From: Halobaculum sp. MBLA0143
Lineage (GTDB): Archaea; Halobacteriota; Halobacteria; Halobacteriales; Haloferacaceae
Direction of reading: 5' to 3'
Assembly: GCF_041361465.1 (NCBI RefSeq)
Contig: NZ_JBGKAC010000002.1
Span: 186,001-250,000 of the forward strand
DNA length: 64,000 nucleotides
The position numbers and the translations under genes are program-made. How positions within the stretch are numbered: the stretch's first letter is position 1; each line of letters begins with the position of its first letter. The notes under the pieces are model-generated. The model ran no database searches. It was not told the origin of the DNA and worked only from the letters and a program-made list of their open reading frames with translations. Positions 26,577 through 35,509 of the stretch are shown one piece after another.

Positions 26577-28635
26577 TCCTTCCCGGGTCCCACACAAGCG
26601 CACCCTGATGCGATATGGGGTTCGGAAATAGTGAGAGCAGACCGTTCGATCTCTCGTCTCCAAACTCTTGGCTAGTCTCAGAAGAAGACAGCTGATCCTG
26701 CATCTGTAGGTAATTACCGACTGTCGCCCCCACTTTGACAGGTGAGTTCCACGACATTGTGATGATCTTCTCTCCGTTCCCATCACTGGAGACATGGTAC
26801 TCTCCCGGAATGCCGTTTTCAGCCTCTGCAACTCTGTGCGTCCCGTCACCCACACTCACGTACCCGCTCGGATCGTCGACGGATCGCGCCACGTCCAGCG
26901 CCCGCTCGACGGACCAGCCGTGCGCGACGAGTCGGGCCCAGTCGCAGCCCACCTGCGCGGCCGTCTCGCCGAACACCGCGCGGGTCGTCGCAGCGCCGGC
27001 GACGGCACCGCGCTTCACCAGTTTCTCGCCGAAGCCGAGCGATCCGCAGGCGTTCAGGAAGAACGCCTCGACGTTGCACTCGTCGATCTCCTCGACGGCG
27101 AGCGTGCCGTCGGAACACCGCAGCCCGGTGTCCTCGCAGTGACCGACGAAGTGGAGCAGGTCCGTCGGCCGTTCGAGCGCTCGTCGCAGCCCGGCCGTGC
27201 CGGGCTCGGACAGCAGGCGGACGTCCATCGGCAGATCTCGTTCCCGGTAGTAGTCCGCTACTTCTTCGTCGTTGACGAACTCCTCGGCCGCCTGGACGAC
27301 CGTCACTGAAAGGTCGCCGTCCGTGAGCGGCTTGAGGCGGGGGAGCCCGTCACCGACGACGTTGAACGCGTTCAGCGCCCGCCGCGGGCCGTGCCACCCG
27401 ACCGTTCGGGCGCGCTGTTCTGGCCCGATCATCACGTCACCCGCAGTGTGTCGCTTCCGGCTCCGAGTGGTGCGCTGTGACCACTGCCCCTGATCCGTCA
27501 GGGTCTCTAACTGCGCGCCGCTGGGGCTGTACACGTCCGCCAGTCGGCCGAGATAGTGCGACAGCGCGGGCACGCGCTTGAACTCCGGCTCGACGTGGAG
27601 TCCGAGGTGCCACTCCGGAAGCCGGTCGAGGAAGCCGTCGTCTGGGTCACCGTCGTCGCCGAGAACGTTCGTCGTGTCGAGGTAGCGCCGGACCCGCTCG
27701 GCCAGCGGGGTGTCGTACAGTCGGACGGCGTCGAGACCGAGTTCGTCCAGCAGTTCGCGCTCGACGAGATCCGTGCCGTACGGCCCACCCGTCCGTGCGA
27801 GACAGTCGAGGAAGAACACGGTCCGCAAGAGCGCGGAGGCGGTCTGGTCGGTGGTCTCGGGATCGTCACCGAGGTGGTACCTCTCGGCACCGACGCGGAG
27901 GTGAGTGCCGCTCGCGTCCGGTTCGACGGTCGCCTCGGCCCCGAGGTAGTGGAGGAGTCCCGCGGTCGGGAGGAGATGCGCCAAGCCGTCGTCGTCGGTG
28001 CCGGGAACGACGATTTCGGTGTTCGTGTCCGGGCAGTCCGCGAGCGCGCCGTCGACGATCTCTCTGTCGCGGAACTGCATCCGTGGCGGCTGCTTGCGGA
28101 CGTTGGGGAAACTGCGATCCGGCGTGGTGGTCTGGGTGTTACACCCGAGCGCGGAGAGCCCGCGTGCGACGCCATCGAGGCTCTTCTCGACGTAGATCGC
28201 GCCTGGCGACTCCTGGTGGCGACTCTCGAAGCCGATCTCGATCTCCGTCGCTTCGTCGAACACGACTTTAACCGCGTCGGCCGTCCGCTGGACCTGGCCC
28301 GTGCCATCTGCGCGAACGTGAACGAGCACGGGCGTTCGCAGGATCACCGCCGTATCGGGGCCGATGGCGGCGGTGTCGCCGTCGGTGAGCTGGCGGTGGT
28401 CGGGGTTGTTGGCGGCGAGGTTGACCACCGTCACGGCCACCGGCGGCGCGGTGAAGCCGGTCGTCTCCGTGTGATGGCGCTTCTGCGGGTCGTAGCCCAC
28501 CTCGGTGAACGCAGTCAGCCCCGGTCCGTCAGATTGGAGCTCCGGCTCCTCGTTGGCGTCGAACTCCAACTGTACCGTGTCTCGAAAGTCGTCGATCACA
28601 GTTAGCTTTCCAGATTCCCCTTCGGTGAACTTCAT
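26566..28635 (-). CDS. CHAT-domain (caspase-like) protein
   Basis: 689 aa. Residues 1-440 are a family-specific N-terminal region ('MKFTEGESGKLTVIDDF', 'LGLHVEPEFKRVPALSHYLGRLADVYSP', 'RTVGWHGPRRALNAFNVVGDGLPRL'). Residues 450-600 are a CHAT protease: 'DLLHFVGHCED' with His499 and 'EAFFLNACGSLGFGEKLV' with Cys530 as the dyad, followed by 'GAVAGAATTRAVFGE'. CHAT proteases in prokaryotes are often proteolytic effectors of defence systems; substrate here unknown. A second copy at 44791 keeps the N-terminal part but lacks the protease. The region upstream of both genes is conserved, so they share regulation. Confidence 0.85.
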   Translation of the reverse strand: MKFTEGESGKLTVIDDFRDTVQLEFDANEEPELQSDGPGLTAFTEVGYDPQKRHHTETTGFTAPPVAVTVVNLAANNPDHRQLTDGDTAAIGPDTAVILRTPVLVHVRADGTGQVQRTADAVKVVFDEATEIEIGFESRHQESPGAIYVEKSLDGVARGLSALGCNTQTTTPDRSFPNVRKQPPRMQFRDREIVDGALADCPDTNTEIVVPGTDDDGLAHLLPTAGLLHYLGAEATVEPDASGTHLRVGAERYHLGDDPETTDQTASALLRTVFFLDCLARTGGPYGTDLVERELLDELGLDAVRLYDTPLAERVRRYLDTTNVLGDDGDPDDGFLDRLPEWHLGLHVEPEFKRVPALSHYLGRLADVYSPSGAQLETLTDQGQWSQRTTRSRKRHTAGDVMIGPEQRARTVGWHGPRRALNAFNVVGDGLPRLKPLTDGDLSVTVVQAAEEFVNDEEVADYYRERDLPMDVRLLSEPGTAGLRRALERPTDLLHFVGHCEDTGLRCSDGTLAVEEIDECNVEAFFLNACGSLGFGEKLVKRGAVAGAATTRAVFGETAAQVGCDWARLVAHGWSVERALDVARSVDDPSGYVSVGDGTHRVAEAENGIPGEYHVSSDGNGEKIITMSWNSPVKVGATVGNYLQMQDQLSSSETSQEFGDERSNGLLSLFPNPISHQGALVWDPGRITD

Positions 28636-28700
28636 GTGTGATCCAGTGAGATACGCACTGATTTAGTAGTACCGATTAATAGCTGTGTTCAAAGCAAAGC
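28636..28700 (-). promoter_or_regulatory. promoter region shared by both CHAT-family genes
   Basis: The plus-strand block GATTTAGTAGTACCGAT plus ATAGCTGTGTTCAAA occurs at the same distance before both CHAT-family start codons (here about 28660-28693, and about 46248-46281). Read on the minus strand it has a TATA-like ACTAAAT about 35-40 bp from the ATG. Conservation of non-coding sequence indicates a duplicated functional promoter or regulator site. Confidence 0.5.
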
Positions 28701-28875
28701 GGAGCGATAGTGAGAGGGGCGAAACGTGTCGAGAGTCACGGAGCGTCTGTCGTCGATCGCGGTGTCGGTCGCTCTGCCGGCGTCAGAAGACGTACGTCTC
28801 GTCCGGGCGAGCACTGGAGACGCACCTGGAACCCCGATCACCCAGTGGAATCCCGATTCCGTCACCGTCGTGTGG

Positions 28876-30540
28876 TCACCCCACGAGCCCGTCGTACGCT
28901 CGGCGGTGAGCGACAGTGAGGACAGCGAGGAAGCCGACCGCGGCGTACACGGCCGGGACGAACGCTGCGACACTCTCCGCAGTGATGCCCGCGAAATCGG
29001 CGAAGAACGCACCGTTCAGCGGCCCGAGGTACCAGACGCCGAGATACGACGCCTCGAACAGCCGTTGTGAGCCCGTCCACAGCCCGGCCACGAGTGCGAG
29101 TGAGGGTGGAAACAGTACCGTCCCCAGCAGTCCGACAGCCACCTCTGGGCCGGCACCAGCGACCGACAGCACGAACGCGCCCCCGGTGACAGCCAGCCCG
29201 ATCAGACAACCGGCCGCCCACTCGGCGAACAGTTGTCCGACGGGGTACTGCGACGCACGGATCTGTTCGATGATCCCGGCGCGGGCGGTCTCTGCTCCGA
29301 TCCGAGACCAGACGAAGATCGGCCACACCGCTGCCAGCAACAACACCGCCTGGCCGCCACTGTCGGTTCCTGTGGCTGCGAGCCACACCGGCACCCCCGC
29401 GAGCGCCACGGCACCGAGATACCACCACCACGGGTGTCCACGGAGGAGCCGGCGGAGTTCGACGGCCAGCAGACGGCCGAACCCACCGGACTGCTTCCCT
29501 TCAACCGGCGTGAGCGACAGTTCGTCGATCCGTGGACGGCTATCCGGTGGGCTCACCGACCCGCCGCCGTCGCCTCGGAGTGACGGGAGCGTGGGCAGGA
29601 TTGAGCGAACGGACACCGACGGGACGCGTCTCGCCACCGGTCCCGGTGTCGTCTCGCGGAACCGAGTGAAAGGCACACTCGCAGCGACTGTGAGGACGAC
29701 CCCGACTGACGCACACCCGAGTCGCTGGAGGAAGAACCACGCCGGCCAACGACCACCCTCGTAGCGGAACGTCTGTTCGAGCGTCCCACCGGTGCCGAAG
29801 CTCACGAACCCACGGTCGAACGCCGGGTAGCCAGACCGAACGGCGTCGAACGTCAACTCGTGGGCCAACACCCGGCCCAGAAGGTCGAACGACCTGGCTC
29901 CCGTCTGGACCGCTGCGGGTGTCGCCGTTCCGGACGGCGCGAACAGCCCGCCGACGACGAAGACCATCGACACGAGGTAGACGACGCGGCCGAGTGTCCC
30001 GACGAGTAGGTCGATCGTCTCGAACAGAATCGCCACCCCGCCGACGAGAACCGCCAGCGGAACGACCATGACGAACACGGGCCAGGCGATGGCGACGGGG
30101 TCTGTCGAGCCGACTCCGTGGACCGCGTGGTTCGCAACGGCTGCGGCTGCCAGCACAGCCGCGGTCAACAGCCCAATCACTGTGTTGCTCCCCAGCTTCC
30201 CCAGAAGGTACACCGGAGTCCGGGCGTTGCTGGTGGCGAGAAGGGGACCGTGACCCTGGTGTTCGTCTCGGGCGATCGTCCCACGCATCAGGTAGAACCC
30301 ACCGAACAAGGTCACCATCGACCCGGCGACACCGGCGTTGAGCCCGGTCATCGGGGCGGTCAGCGCTCCGCTCACCAGACTGTCTTCGACAGAGTAGAAC
30401 AGTCCGAAGGTGCCGACGTTGATCAGATAGCCGAAGTAGACGACGACCGCCAGAAACGCGAGGAGCTTTCTGGAGCGGAGTCGCGCGAGCAGATCCGTTC
30501 GCGCGACGTGGTAGACACGGCGTGCCTCACGCCGCAGCAT
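28876..30540 (-). CDS. ABC-2 type transporter permease (large, two-module)
   Basis: 554 aa with about twelve hydrophobic segments in two blocks (residues 25-290 and 360-550) separated by a hydrophilic linker, as in ABC-2 permeases of the Nod/bacteriocin-resistance kind. The start 'MLRREARRVYHVARTDLLARLRSRKLLAFLAVVVYFGYLINVGTF' is typical. It overlaps the preceding ATPase gene by 14 bp, so the two form one transporter. Its place at the edge of the lanthipeptide cluster suggests export or self-protection, but a general multidrug role is not excluded. Confidence 0.8.
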   Translation of the reverse strand: MLRREARRVYHVARTDLLARLRSRKLLAFLAVVVYFGYLINVGTFGLFYSVEDSLVSGALTAPMTGLNAGVAGSMVTLFGGFYLMRGTIARDEHQGHGPLLATSNARTPVYLLGKLGSNTVIGLLTAAVLAAAAVANHAVHGVGSTDPVAIAWPVFVMVVPLAVLVGGVAILFETIDLLVGTLGRVVYLVSMVFVVGGLFAPSGTATPAAVQTGARSFDLLGRVLAHELTFDAVRSGYPAFDRGFVSFGTGGTLEQTFRYEGGRWPAWFFLQRLGCASVGVVLTVAASVPFTRFRETTPGPVARRVPSVSVRSILPTLPSLRGDGGGSVSPPDSRPRIDELSLTPVEGKQSGGFGRLLAVELRRLLRGHPWWWYLGAVALAGVPVWLAATGTDSGGQAVLLLAAVWPIFVWSRIGAETARAGIIEQIRASQYPVGQLFAEWAAGCLIGLAVTGGAFVLSVAGAGPEVAVGLLGTVLFPPSLALVAGLWTGSQRLFEASYLGVWYLGPLNGAFFADFAGITAESVAAFVPAVYAAVGFLAVLTVAHRRAYDGLVG

Positions 30541-31399
30541 GGTCTACCGTGTTGAGATACGCATCTTCCAACGTCGCCGCCACCGGCTCGGAGTCGGGGG
30601 TCGGAGGCTCGTCGGCGATCAACCGGAGTTCGAACCCCTCTGCTCGCCTGACCGTGTTGCAGACTGGGTACTCCTCACGGAGGCTGTCGGCAGTGTCTCC
30701 CGACACGGTGCACGTGTACACCCGCCCCTCGACACGGTCGATCAGCGCCTCGGTCTCGGCATGTGTGATCAGTTCACCGTCGTCGAGAACGGCGACTGTG
30801 TCGGCAGTGGCCTCGATGTCACCGATGACGTGTGTCGAGAAGATCACGACACGGTCGCCGGGCGTGTCGGCGAGCGCGTTCCGCATCCGGACGCGTTCTT
30901 CTGGATCGAGCCCGACGGTCGGCTCGTCGACGACTAGTAGATCCGGGTCGCCGAGAAGCGCCTGTGCGATGCCGACCCGTTGGTGCATCCCGCCGGAGAA
31001 AGTGTCGAGTCGACGGTCGCGGACATCGGCCAGTCCGACCAGACGGAGTAGTTCGTCCGTTCGAGCACTCGCCGTCTCGGAATCGAGTCCGCGAAGCGCG
31101 CTAACGTACTCCATGTACTCTTGGAGCTGGAGACTAGAGTACGTGTCGAAGTCCTGTGGTAGATATCCCAGGGCCGACCGGATGGTCTCTGGTGACTCTG
31201 TTATCTCCGTTCCGTCCCAGTGGATGGTCCCCTCTGTCGGCTCTGAGACGGTCGTCAGCATCCGCATGAGTGTGCTCTTGCCGGCTCCGTTCGAACCCAG
31301 CAGTCCGTGAACGCCGGCGTCTAGTTCGAGTGTAACGTCGCGCACACCCCACGTCTCCGACTCGTACTTCTTCCCGACGTTTTTAATACCGAGTCTCAT
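30527..31399 (-). CDS. ABC transporter ATP-binding protein
   Basis: 290 aa from ATG at 31399 (MRLGIKNVGKKYESETWGVRD); longer frames upstream cross the promoter. Walker A 'GLLGSNGAGKSTLMRML', Q-loop 'LGYLPQDF', signature 'FSGGMHQRVGIAQALL', Walker B 'LLVVDEPTVGLDP' and H-loop 'VIFSTHVIGD' are all intact. The C-terminal 90 residues are an accessory domain. Pairs with the permease at 28876. The AT-rich stretch ATTACAAAGG / AATAAG just upstream is the likely promoter. Confidence 0.9.
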   Translation of the reverse strand: MRLGIKNVGKKYESETWGVRDVTLELDAGVHGLLGSNGAGKSTLMRMLTTVSEPTEGTIHWDGTEITESPETIRSALGYLPQDFDTYSSLQLQEYMEYVSALRGLDSETASARTDELLRLVGLADVRDRRLDTFSGGMHQRVGIAQALLGDPDLLVVDEPTVGLDPEERVRMRNALADTPGDRVVIFSTHVIGDIEATADTVAVLDDGELITHAETEALIDRVEGRVYTCTVSGDTADSLREEYPVCNTVRRAEGFELRLIADEPPTPDSEPVAATLEDAYLNTVDHAAA

Positions 31400-31648
31400 G
31401 ACCGACTTATTTGCGAACCTTTGTAATAAATGTGACGGGAAGAACACAATTCGAGCGACGAACCGAGGCGTCGTTCGTGCTCGTCGGCACCGCCGGTAGC
31501 CGCCAGCGATCAGTTTGGGGTACGCTCCTGGCGACAGAGCACAGTTCCGTGGCTCGGCCGGTCGCCTCGTAGAACTCGGTCCCGAGTGCACCAGACCGAC
31601 GGTCGACACGGACGGCTCCCTGAATGGGTGGGCTTCCGTTTGCTACGG
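31400..31648. other. spacer with a diverged insertion-element end
   Basis: 250 bp between the two transporter units. At 31618-31648 it carries CCCTGAATGGGTGGGC and CTTCCGTTTGCTACGG, a diverged copy of the TnpB-element end at 23360-23390, lying directly at the stop codon of the next gene as the element end does at 23391. No gene seen. Confidence 0.45.
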
Positions 31649-32434
31649 TCAGTAGTGACCCATCACACCCCGGCCGCGGGCGGTCTGGACGAACCGGAGC
31701 ATCACGACGTACCCCAGAACGGCGTACCCGATCCCCGTCGCAGCCAGGATTGCCACCTCACTCCCGGCGAACGTCCACAGGTGCGCATCCTCGGTCATGA
31801 TCCGCCGGAGGAGGTAACTCCCCTGTGTCAGCGGCAGGAGCTTGAGCGCGGGGTACGCCTCGACGGGCGCTGCGATCAGCCCGACGAACCCGAACTGGAT
31901 GATGTTGAACACGTTCCCGATGCGCTTGTAGACGACCGCCGCACCACCGAACGCGAAGCCGACGCCGATGACGGAGCTGACAGACAACACGAGCGTCATC
32001 AGGATACTGAGTAGATTGAACTGGAGTTGGATGTCCGTCGTCAGCAGCATCGCCACCAGTAACGAGAAGGCGGTCAACACGGCGACGAGCACCTCCGCGA
32101 CGGCGGTGAACACCGCCACGAGACCGAATCCGCTCCGACACATGTACAGCTGTTCGAGCGTCCCCCAAGACGCCTCGGCAGCGAAGGCGTTTGCGAGACT
32201 GTTGTACGCAGAGATGGACGCAGTGACCAAGAAGAATCCGACGACGATCGACGCCAGCGAGTCGTCGAACGCACCGCCGCCGATGGCGCGCCCACCGAAC
32301 AGCGTCAGCAGGAAGAACACGTAGATCGTCACGATGGACGCCAGCGTGTTGATGGGGTACCTGTACATCAACAGGGCCTTCTTACCGATCACGCCTCGAA
32401 ACAGTCGTCCACGGGTCCGAACCTCCTCACGCAT
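31649..32434 (-). CDS. ABC-2 type transporter permease
   Basis: 261 aa from the ATG at 32434 (MREEVRTRGRLFRGVIGKKALLMYRYP). Six hydrophobic segments, e.g. 'LASIVTIYVFFLLTLFGG', 'SIVVGFFLVTASISAY', 'EVLVAVLTAFSLLVAMLLTT', 'ILAATGIGYAVLGYVVMLRF', fit an ABC-2 permease; 'AEASWGTLEQLYMCRSGF' is the conserved segment before TM3. It overlaps the ATPase gene by 8 bp, forming the second transporter of the lanthipeptide region. Single-module size is that of lantibiotic immunity (LanE/G-like) or drug exporters. Confidence 0.85.
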   Translation of the reverse strand: MREEVRTRGRLFRGVIGKKALLMYRYPINTLASIVTIYVFFLLTLFGGRAIGGGAFDDSLASIVVGFFLVTASISAYNSLANAFAAEASWGTLEQLYMCRSGFGLVAVFTAVAEVLVAVLTAFSLLVAMLLTTDIQLQFNLLSILMTLVLSVSSVIGVGFAFGGAAVVYKRIGNVFNIIQFGFVGLIAAPVEAYPALKLLPLTQGSYLLRRIMTEDAHLWTFAGSEVAILAATGIGYAVLGYVVMLRFVQTARGRGVMGHY

Positions 32435-33437
32435 CGTTCTTGCCAGAGATGGTCGCTCTGTTCCACTCGTCGCCGTCCGTGATCTCCAGATACACCTCAC
32501 TGAAGTCTACTTCCGTCGTCTCGATGTTCGTGACGGAGACGCCTGCCTCCACCAGACGGCCGAGTAGACTGTGCAACTGTTCCGTGTCTTCGATCGAGAC
32601 TTCGATCCTGTCGTGTCCGTCGCGCTTCGAATCGCCGACGACGTCGAACTCGTCTCTGATCCGGGACAGCGTCGCCTCGTCGGCGCTGCTCAACGAGAGA
32701 GCGACGTTCTGTCTGTCGAACAGTTCCATCAGTTCGTCGACGGACTCGTCCGCGATCACCTCTCCGTCCGACATGACGATGACGCGGTTACAGATTTCTT
32801 CGATCACCTCCATGTCATGACTCGACACGATCACTGTCAGTCCCCCCTCACCGACGAGCGTCGTTAGCTGCCGGCGTAGCTCCAGAGAACTCTCGACGTC
32901 CAAGCCCAGTGTCGGTTCGTCCAAAAACAGCACGTCGGGTCGACGTGCGAGTGCGGTCACGATCCCCGCTTTCTGTTTCATCCCCCGTGACAGCTCGTTA
33001 ACCGTCGTATTCAATTTGTCCTCGAGACCGAACGCTTCGTACAACTCCTCGTGTCTCTCCCGGTGCTCTGCCGGGTCGTGTCCGGCCAGCCGGCTGAAGA
33101 AACGGACGTTCTCCCGAACGGTGAGTCGCCAGTACGTCGTCCGAGCGCCTTCGAGGACAGCGGAGACGCGCGCGAACGTGCGCTTCGGGTTGTCGTCGAC
33201 GCTGAACCCGTCGATCTGAACCTTCCCGTCTGTCGGACGAACGAGGCCGAGCATCGACTTGATAACGGTCGTCTTCCCCGCGCCGTTGTGGCCAAGTAGC
33301 CCCGTGATCGAACTGCGGTCTATCTCGAAGGAGACATCGTCCACAGCGATGACTGAATCTTCACTGTCACCGTACTCCTTCTTGAGACCCCGAACCGATA
33401 CTATTGGTTCATCCACAGCGGTTTCAGTTCTGCTCAC
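32427..33437 (-). CDS. ABC transporter ATP-binding protein
   Basis: 336 aa from GTG at 33437, chosen because a TATA-like AAATATTTAAAAAG at 33454-33467 leaves room only for a leaderless transcript starting at this GTG. Walker A 'GLLGHNGAGKTTVIKSML', Q-loop 'SAVLEGARTTYWRLT', signature 'LSRGMKQKAGIVTALA', Walker B 'VLFLDEPTLGLD', 'VIVSSHDMEVIEE'. The last 90 residues form a regulatory domain as in lantibiotic and bacitracin exporters. First gene of the ATPase-permease pair. Confidence 0.9.
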   Translation of the reverse strand: MSRTETAVDEPIVSVRGLKKEYGDSEDSVIAVDDVSFEIDRSSITGLLGHNGAGKTTVIKSMLGLVRPTDGKVQIDGFSVDDNPKRTFARVSAVLEGARTTYWRLTVRENVRFFSRLAGHDPAEHRERHEELYEAFGLEDKLNTTVNELSRGMKQKAGIVTALARRPDVLFLDEPTLGLDVESSLELRRQLTTLVGEGGLTVIVSSHDMEVIEEICNRVIVMSDGEVIADESVDELMELFDRQNVALSLSSADEATLSRIRDEFDVVGDSKRDGHDRIEVSIEDTEQLHSLLGRLVEAGVSVTNIETTEVDFSEVYLEITDGDEWNRATISGKNDA

Positions 33438-33449
33438 AAAGATACTCCT

Positions 33450-33470
33450 AACCAAATATTTAAAAAGTTT
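33450..33470 (-). promoter_or_regulatory. TATA-box region of transporter 2
   Basis: On the minus strand CTTTTTAAATATTTGG lies 17-32 bp upstream of the GTG at 33437, an unmistakably AT-rich element in GC-rich DNA and at the distance expected for leaderless haloarchaeal mRNA. Confidence 0.6.
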
Positions 33471-33498
33471 TTGTTGGTTGGCTGGGCTGCAGGAGGTA

Positions 33499-34107
33499 CT
33501 AAGACTCACCGGGCGGTGTCACGTCGACACCGTCCGGTGTCGGACGACACACAAGTCGTTCATCTGGAGCGGCCGTCGGCCTGCTTCCTGGGCTCGTAAG
33601 GGGGAACTGTTGTTCGTACGGCGGGGTCTCGTCGTCGGAAACGGCGACCAGACGTGACCCACGGGGGATGAACCCGCGTTCGACCACCGTCTCGAACGCC
33701 GCTTCGATCTCCTCAGAAGAGACGCTGAGGTGTCTCCGTTCCGTCACCGTCTCGTCTCGTGTGCGTATCTCCGACTCTACGGCTACTCCGACACCACCTA
33801 CAGTGTACGGACTCCAAGCCGGGACGGGAAGATCTGCGGTCCGCGTCGTCCGTAGCTCCGGCGAGCATGTCTCTGTGCCGACTACCTCGACGTGCGATAG
33901 CTCGGCTGTCTCTGTCTCTTCGTCCACACCGAAGTAGTGGACAGACAGACTAACACTGATCGACTCCACCTCCCAGACAACGTTTCGACCGACGAAATCG
34001 ACCACGACTGTGGCTGTGTCCCCCGTCTCAGCTCGACGCCGGTCGAGCCAGACGGTCAACTTCGAGTCTCCGTCCACAACCCTTCCGAGCGACATCTCTC
34101 TGTTCAT
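33499..34107 (-). CDS. Spo0M-like (arrestin-fold) protein
   Basis: 202 aa. The start 'SLGRVVDGDSKLTVWLDRRRAETGDTATVVVDFVGRNVVWEVESISVSL' with 'LPVPAWSPYTVGGVGVAVESEI' follows the Spo0M/SpoOM family pattern, a two-domain beta-sandwich resembling arrestins. In bacteria these are regulatory scaffold proteins; haloarchaeal members are uncharacterised. It lies between transporter 2 and the maturation genes on the same strand (62 bp and 91 bp gaps), so it is probably part of the lanthipeptide transcript by position only. Confidence 0.6.
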   Translation of the reverse strand: MNREMSLGRVVDGDSKLTVWLDRRRAETGDTATVVVDFVGRNVVWEVESISVSLSVHYFGVDEETETAELSHVEVVGTETCSPELRTTRTADLPVPAWSPYTVGGVGVAVESEIRTRDETVTERRHLSVSSEEIEAAFETVVERGFIPRGSRLVAVSDDETPPYEQQFPLTSPGSRPTAAPDERLVCRPTPDGVDVTPPGES

Positions 34108-34198
34108 GTAAGGTGCTTGTGAGCTCCAGATACAAAGATCGGCCGGTAGAAACTCTTCTGTGCCGACACAGTGATCCCCTTCCGAACGAGATCACGTC

Positions 34199-35509
34199 TC
34201 ACTCGCCGTCGGACTCGTCCGAGCGGACGGCTTCGAGCGTGGTCTCGATACGGTCGTCCAACGGATCGAGGATTTCTCGGCGAAACGCCTCACGGGTTCG
34301 GTCTCCATCGGTGAACTGACCGCGCTCGTCGACCCAGGACCCAGGAAACTGCCCGTACAACTGTCGTTGGAGGAACTCGACGCCGTGGTCGACGACGTCG
34401 TCGTACACCGACACAATCGGTGTGTCTGCGAGTTCGGCCAACGCCTCCGAACCGCGTTCGAGACTGTAGTCGGCCAGTGCCGACAGCGCCGTGCCGAGCG
34501 TGTCGAGTTGGTCGTCGACAGCGTCGTGTGTGATGTTTCGGGCCGGTGACTCTCGACGAATCTGGTGCCAGTCTCGCGCGACTGTCCGACACAACATCCC
34601 GAACACGATCGTCGGGTGGTAGTGACACCGCCAGCCCACCTCGTTGTCTTCCCACAGCTCTGGGTTGACGCCGGTGTACGTCCGCAGTTCCAGTGGGTCG
34701 TCTGTGGGAAAACGCAGTGCCCCGTCGCCGCCGACCCGGTCCGCCAGCCAGCCGAGCACGTACCGGACCAGTCCGGGTGGTACCTGACGTTGGAGCACAC
34801 CGACGAACAACAACTCCACGACGGCGTCGACGTGATCCTCCGCGAGAAACCGAAACAGGAGCCCCAGAATCGTGTCCGGAGCCTCGTACGACAACGGTTC
34901 GTCCGGAAACTCCGCTCGGTCGTTCCCGAGGTTGTGGTAGAACAACAGTTCGTGTGTTATCCCGTAGGCAGCTCCGATGTCCGCGTCGACGGCGTTGATC
35001 CGACAGCTGGTGTAGCCGTGTTCGAGCAAGGCTTGCGGGTCGAAATCGTCCGGCCGAATACCGTACACCAGACAGGTGTGCCAGTAGTCCAACTGTCTCG
35101 ATACCGGGCGACCGGGCTGTCTCGCGGCCGAGAGTGTTGCCGTCCGCTCGAACAACCGTTCGACACGCGCCGGAAGGTCGTCCTGTCGAGACAGCGCCGC
35201 CAAGGGGTACGCCAGATGTGGGAACTGACGTGGGTGTCGCAGGAACTGTCTGTAGTAGTCCGGTGTCGTCGCCCGCTCGGTGAGAAGCTGCCGACAGGCT
35301 GCCGGGCCGTCGTCTCCGTGAGCGAACGAGCTGTCCAGATACATTGCAAGCTCACAGAACGCCTTCTGACGCACCTCTCTGCGTCTCGACTGCCCGACAA
35401 GGGGGTCGAACCGGGCGGCGTTCTCGCCGAGCCAGCAGTCGGTCCCGACGACGAGCCGCCGTGCAGTCTCGACGACCTCTCCGCAGGAGACGGGATCGAC
35501 ACTCGTCAC
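34199..35509 (-). CDS. DUF6895-like helical protein in the lanthipeptide operon
   Basis: 436 aa from the GTG at 35509, which overlaps the LanC stop (GTGA). It is alpha-helical throughout: 'ENAARFDPLVGQSRRREVRQKAFCELAMYLD', 'AYGITHELLFYHNLGN', 'GWRCHYHPTIVFGMLC'. The 'FDP', 'TH..FY...G' and 'YHPT' spots match what I remember of the DUF6895 family found next to RiPP and secondary-metabolite genes in actinomycetes. Paired His/Asp positions could bind metal but no reaction is known. Translational coupling to lanC argues for a role in maturation or in a complex with the cyclase. Confidence 0.6.
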   Translation of the reverse strand: MTSVDPVSCGEVVETARRLVVGTDCWLGENAARFDPLVGQSRRREVRQKAFCELAMYLDSSFAHGDDGPAACRQLLTERATTPDYYRQFLRHPRQFPHLAYPLAALSRQDDLPARVERLFERTATLSAARQPGRPVSRQLDYWHTCLVYGIRPDDFDPQALLEHGYTSCRINAVDADIGAAYGITHELLFYHNLGNDRAEFPDEPLSYEAPDTILGLLFRFLAEDHVDAVVELLFVGVLQRQVPPGLVRYVLGWLADRVGGDGALRFPTDDPLELRTYTGVNPELWEDNEVGWRCHYHPTIVFGMLCRTVARDWHQIRRESPARNITHDAVDDQLDTLGTALSALADYSLERGSEALAELADTPIVSVYDDVVDHGVEFLQRQLYGQFPGSWVDERGQFTDGDRTREAFRREILDPLDDRIETTLEAVRSDESDGE

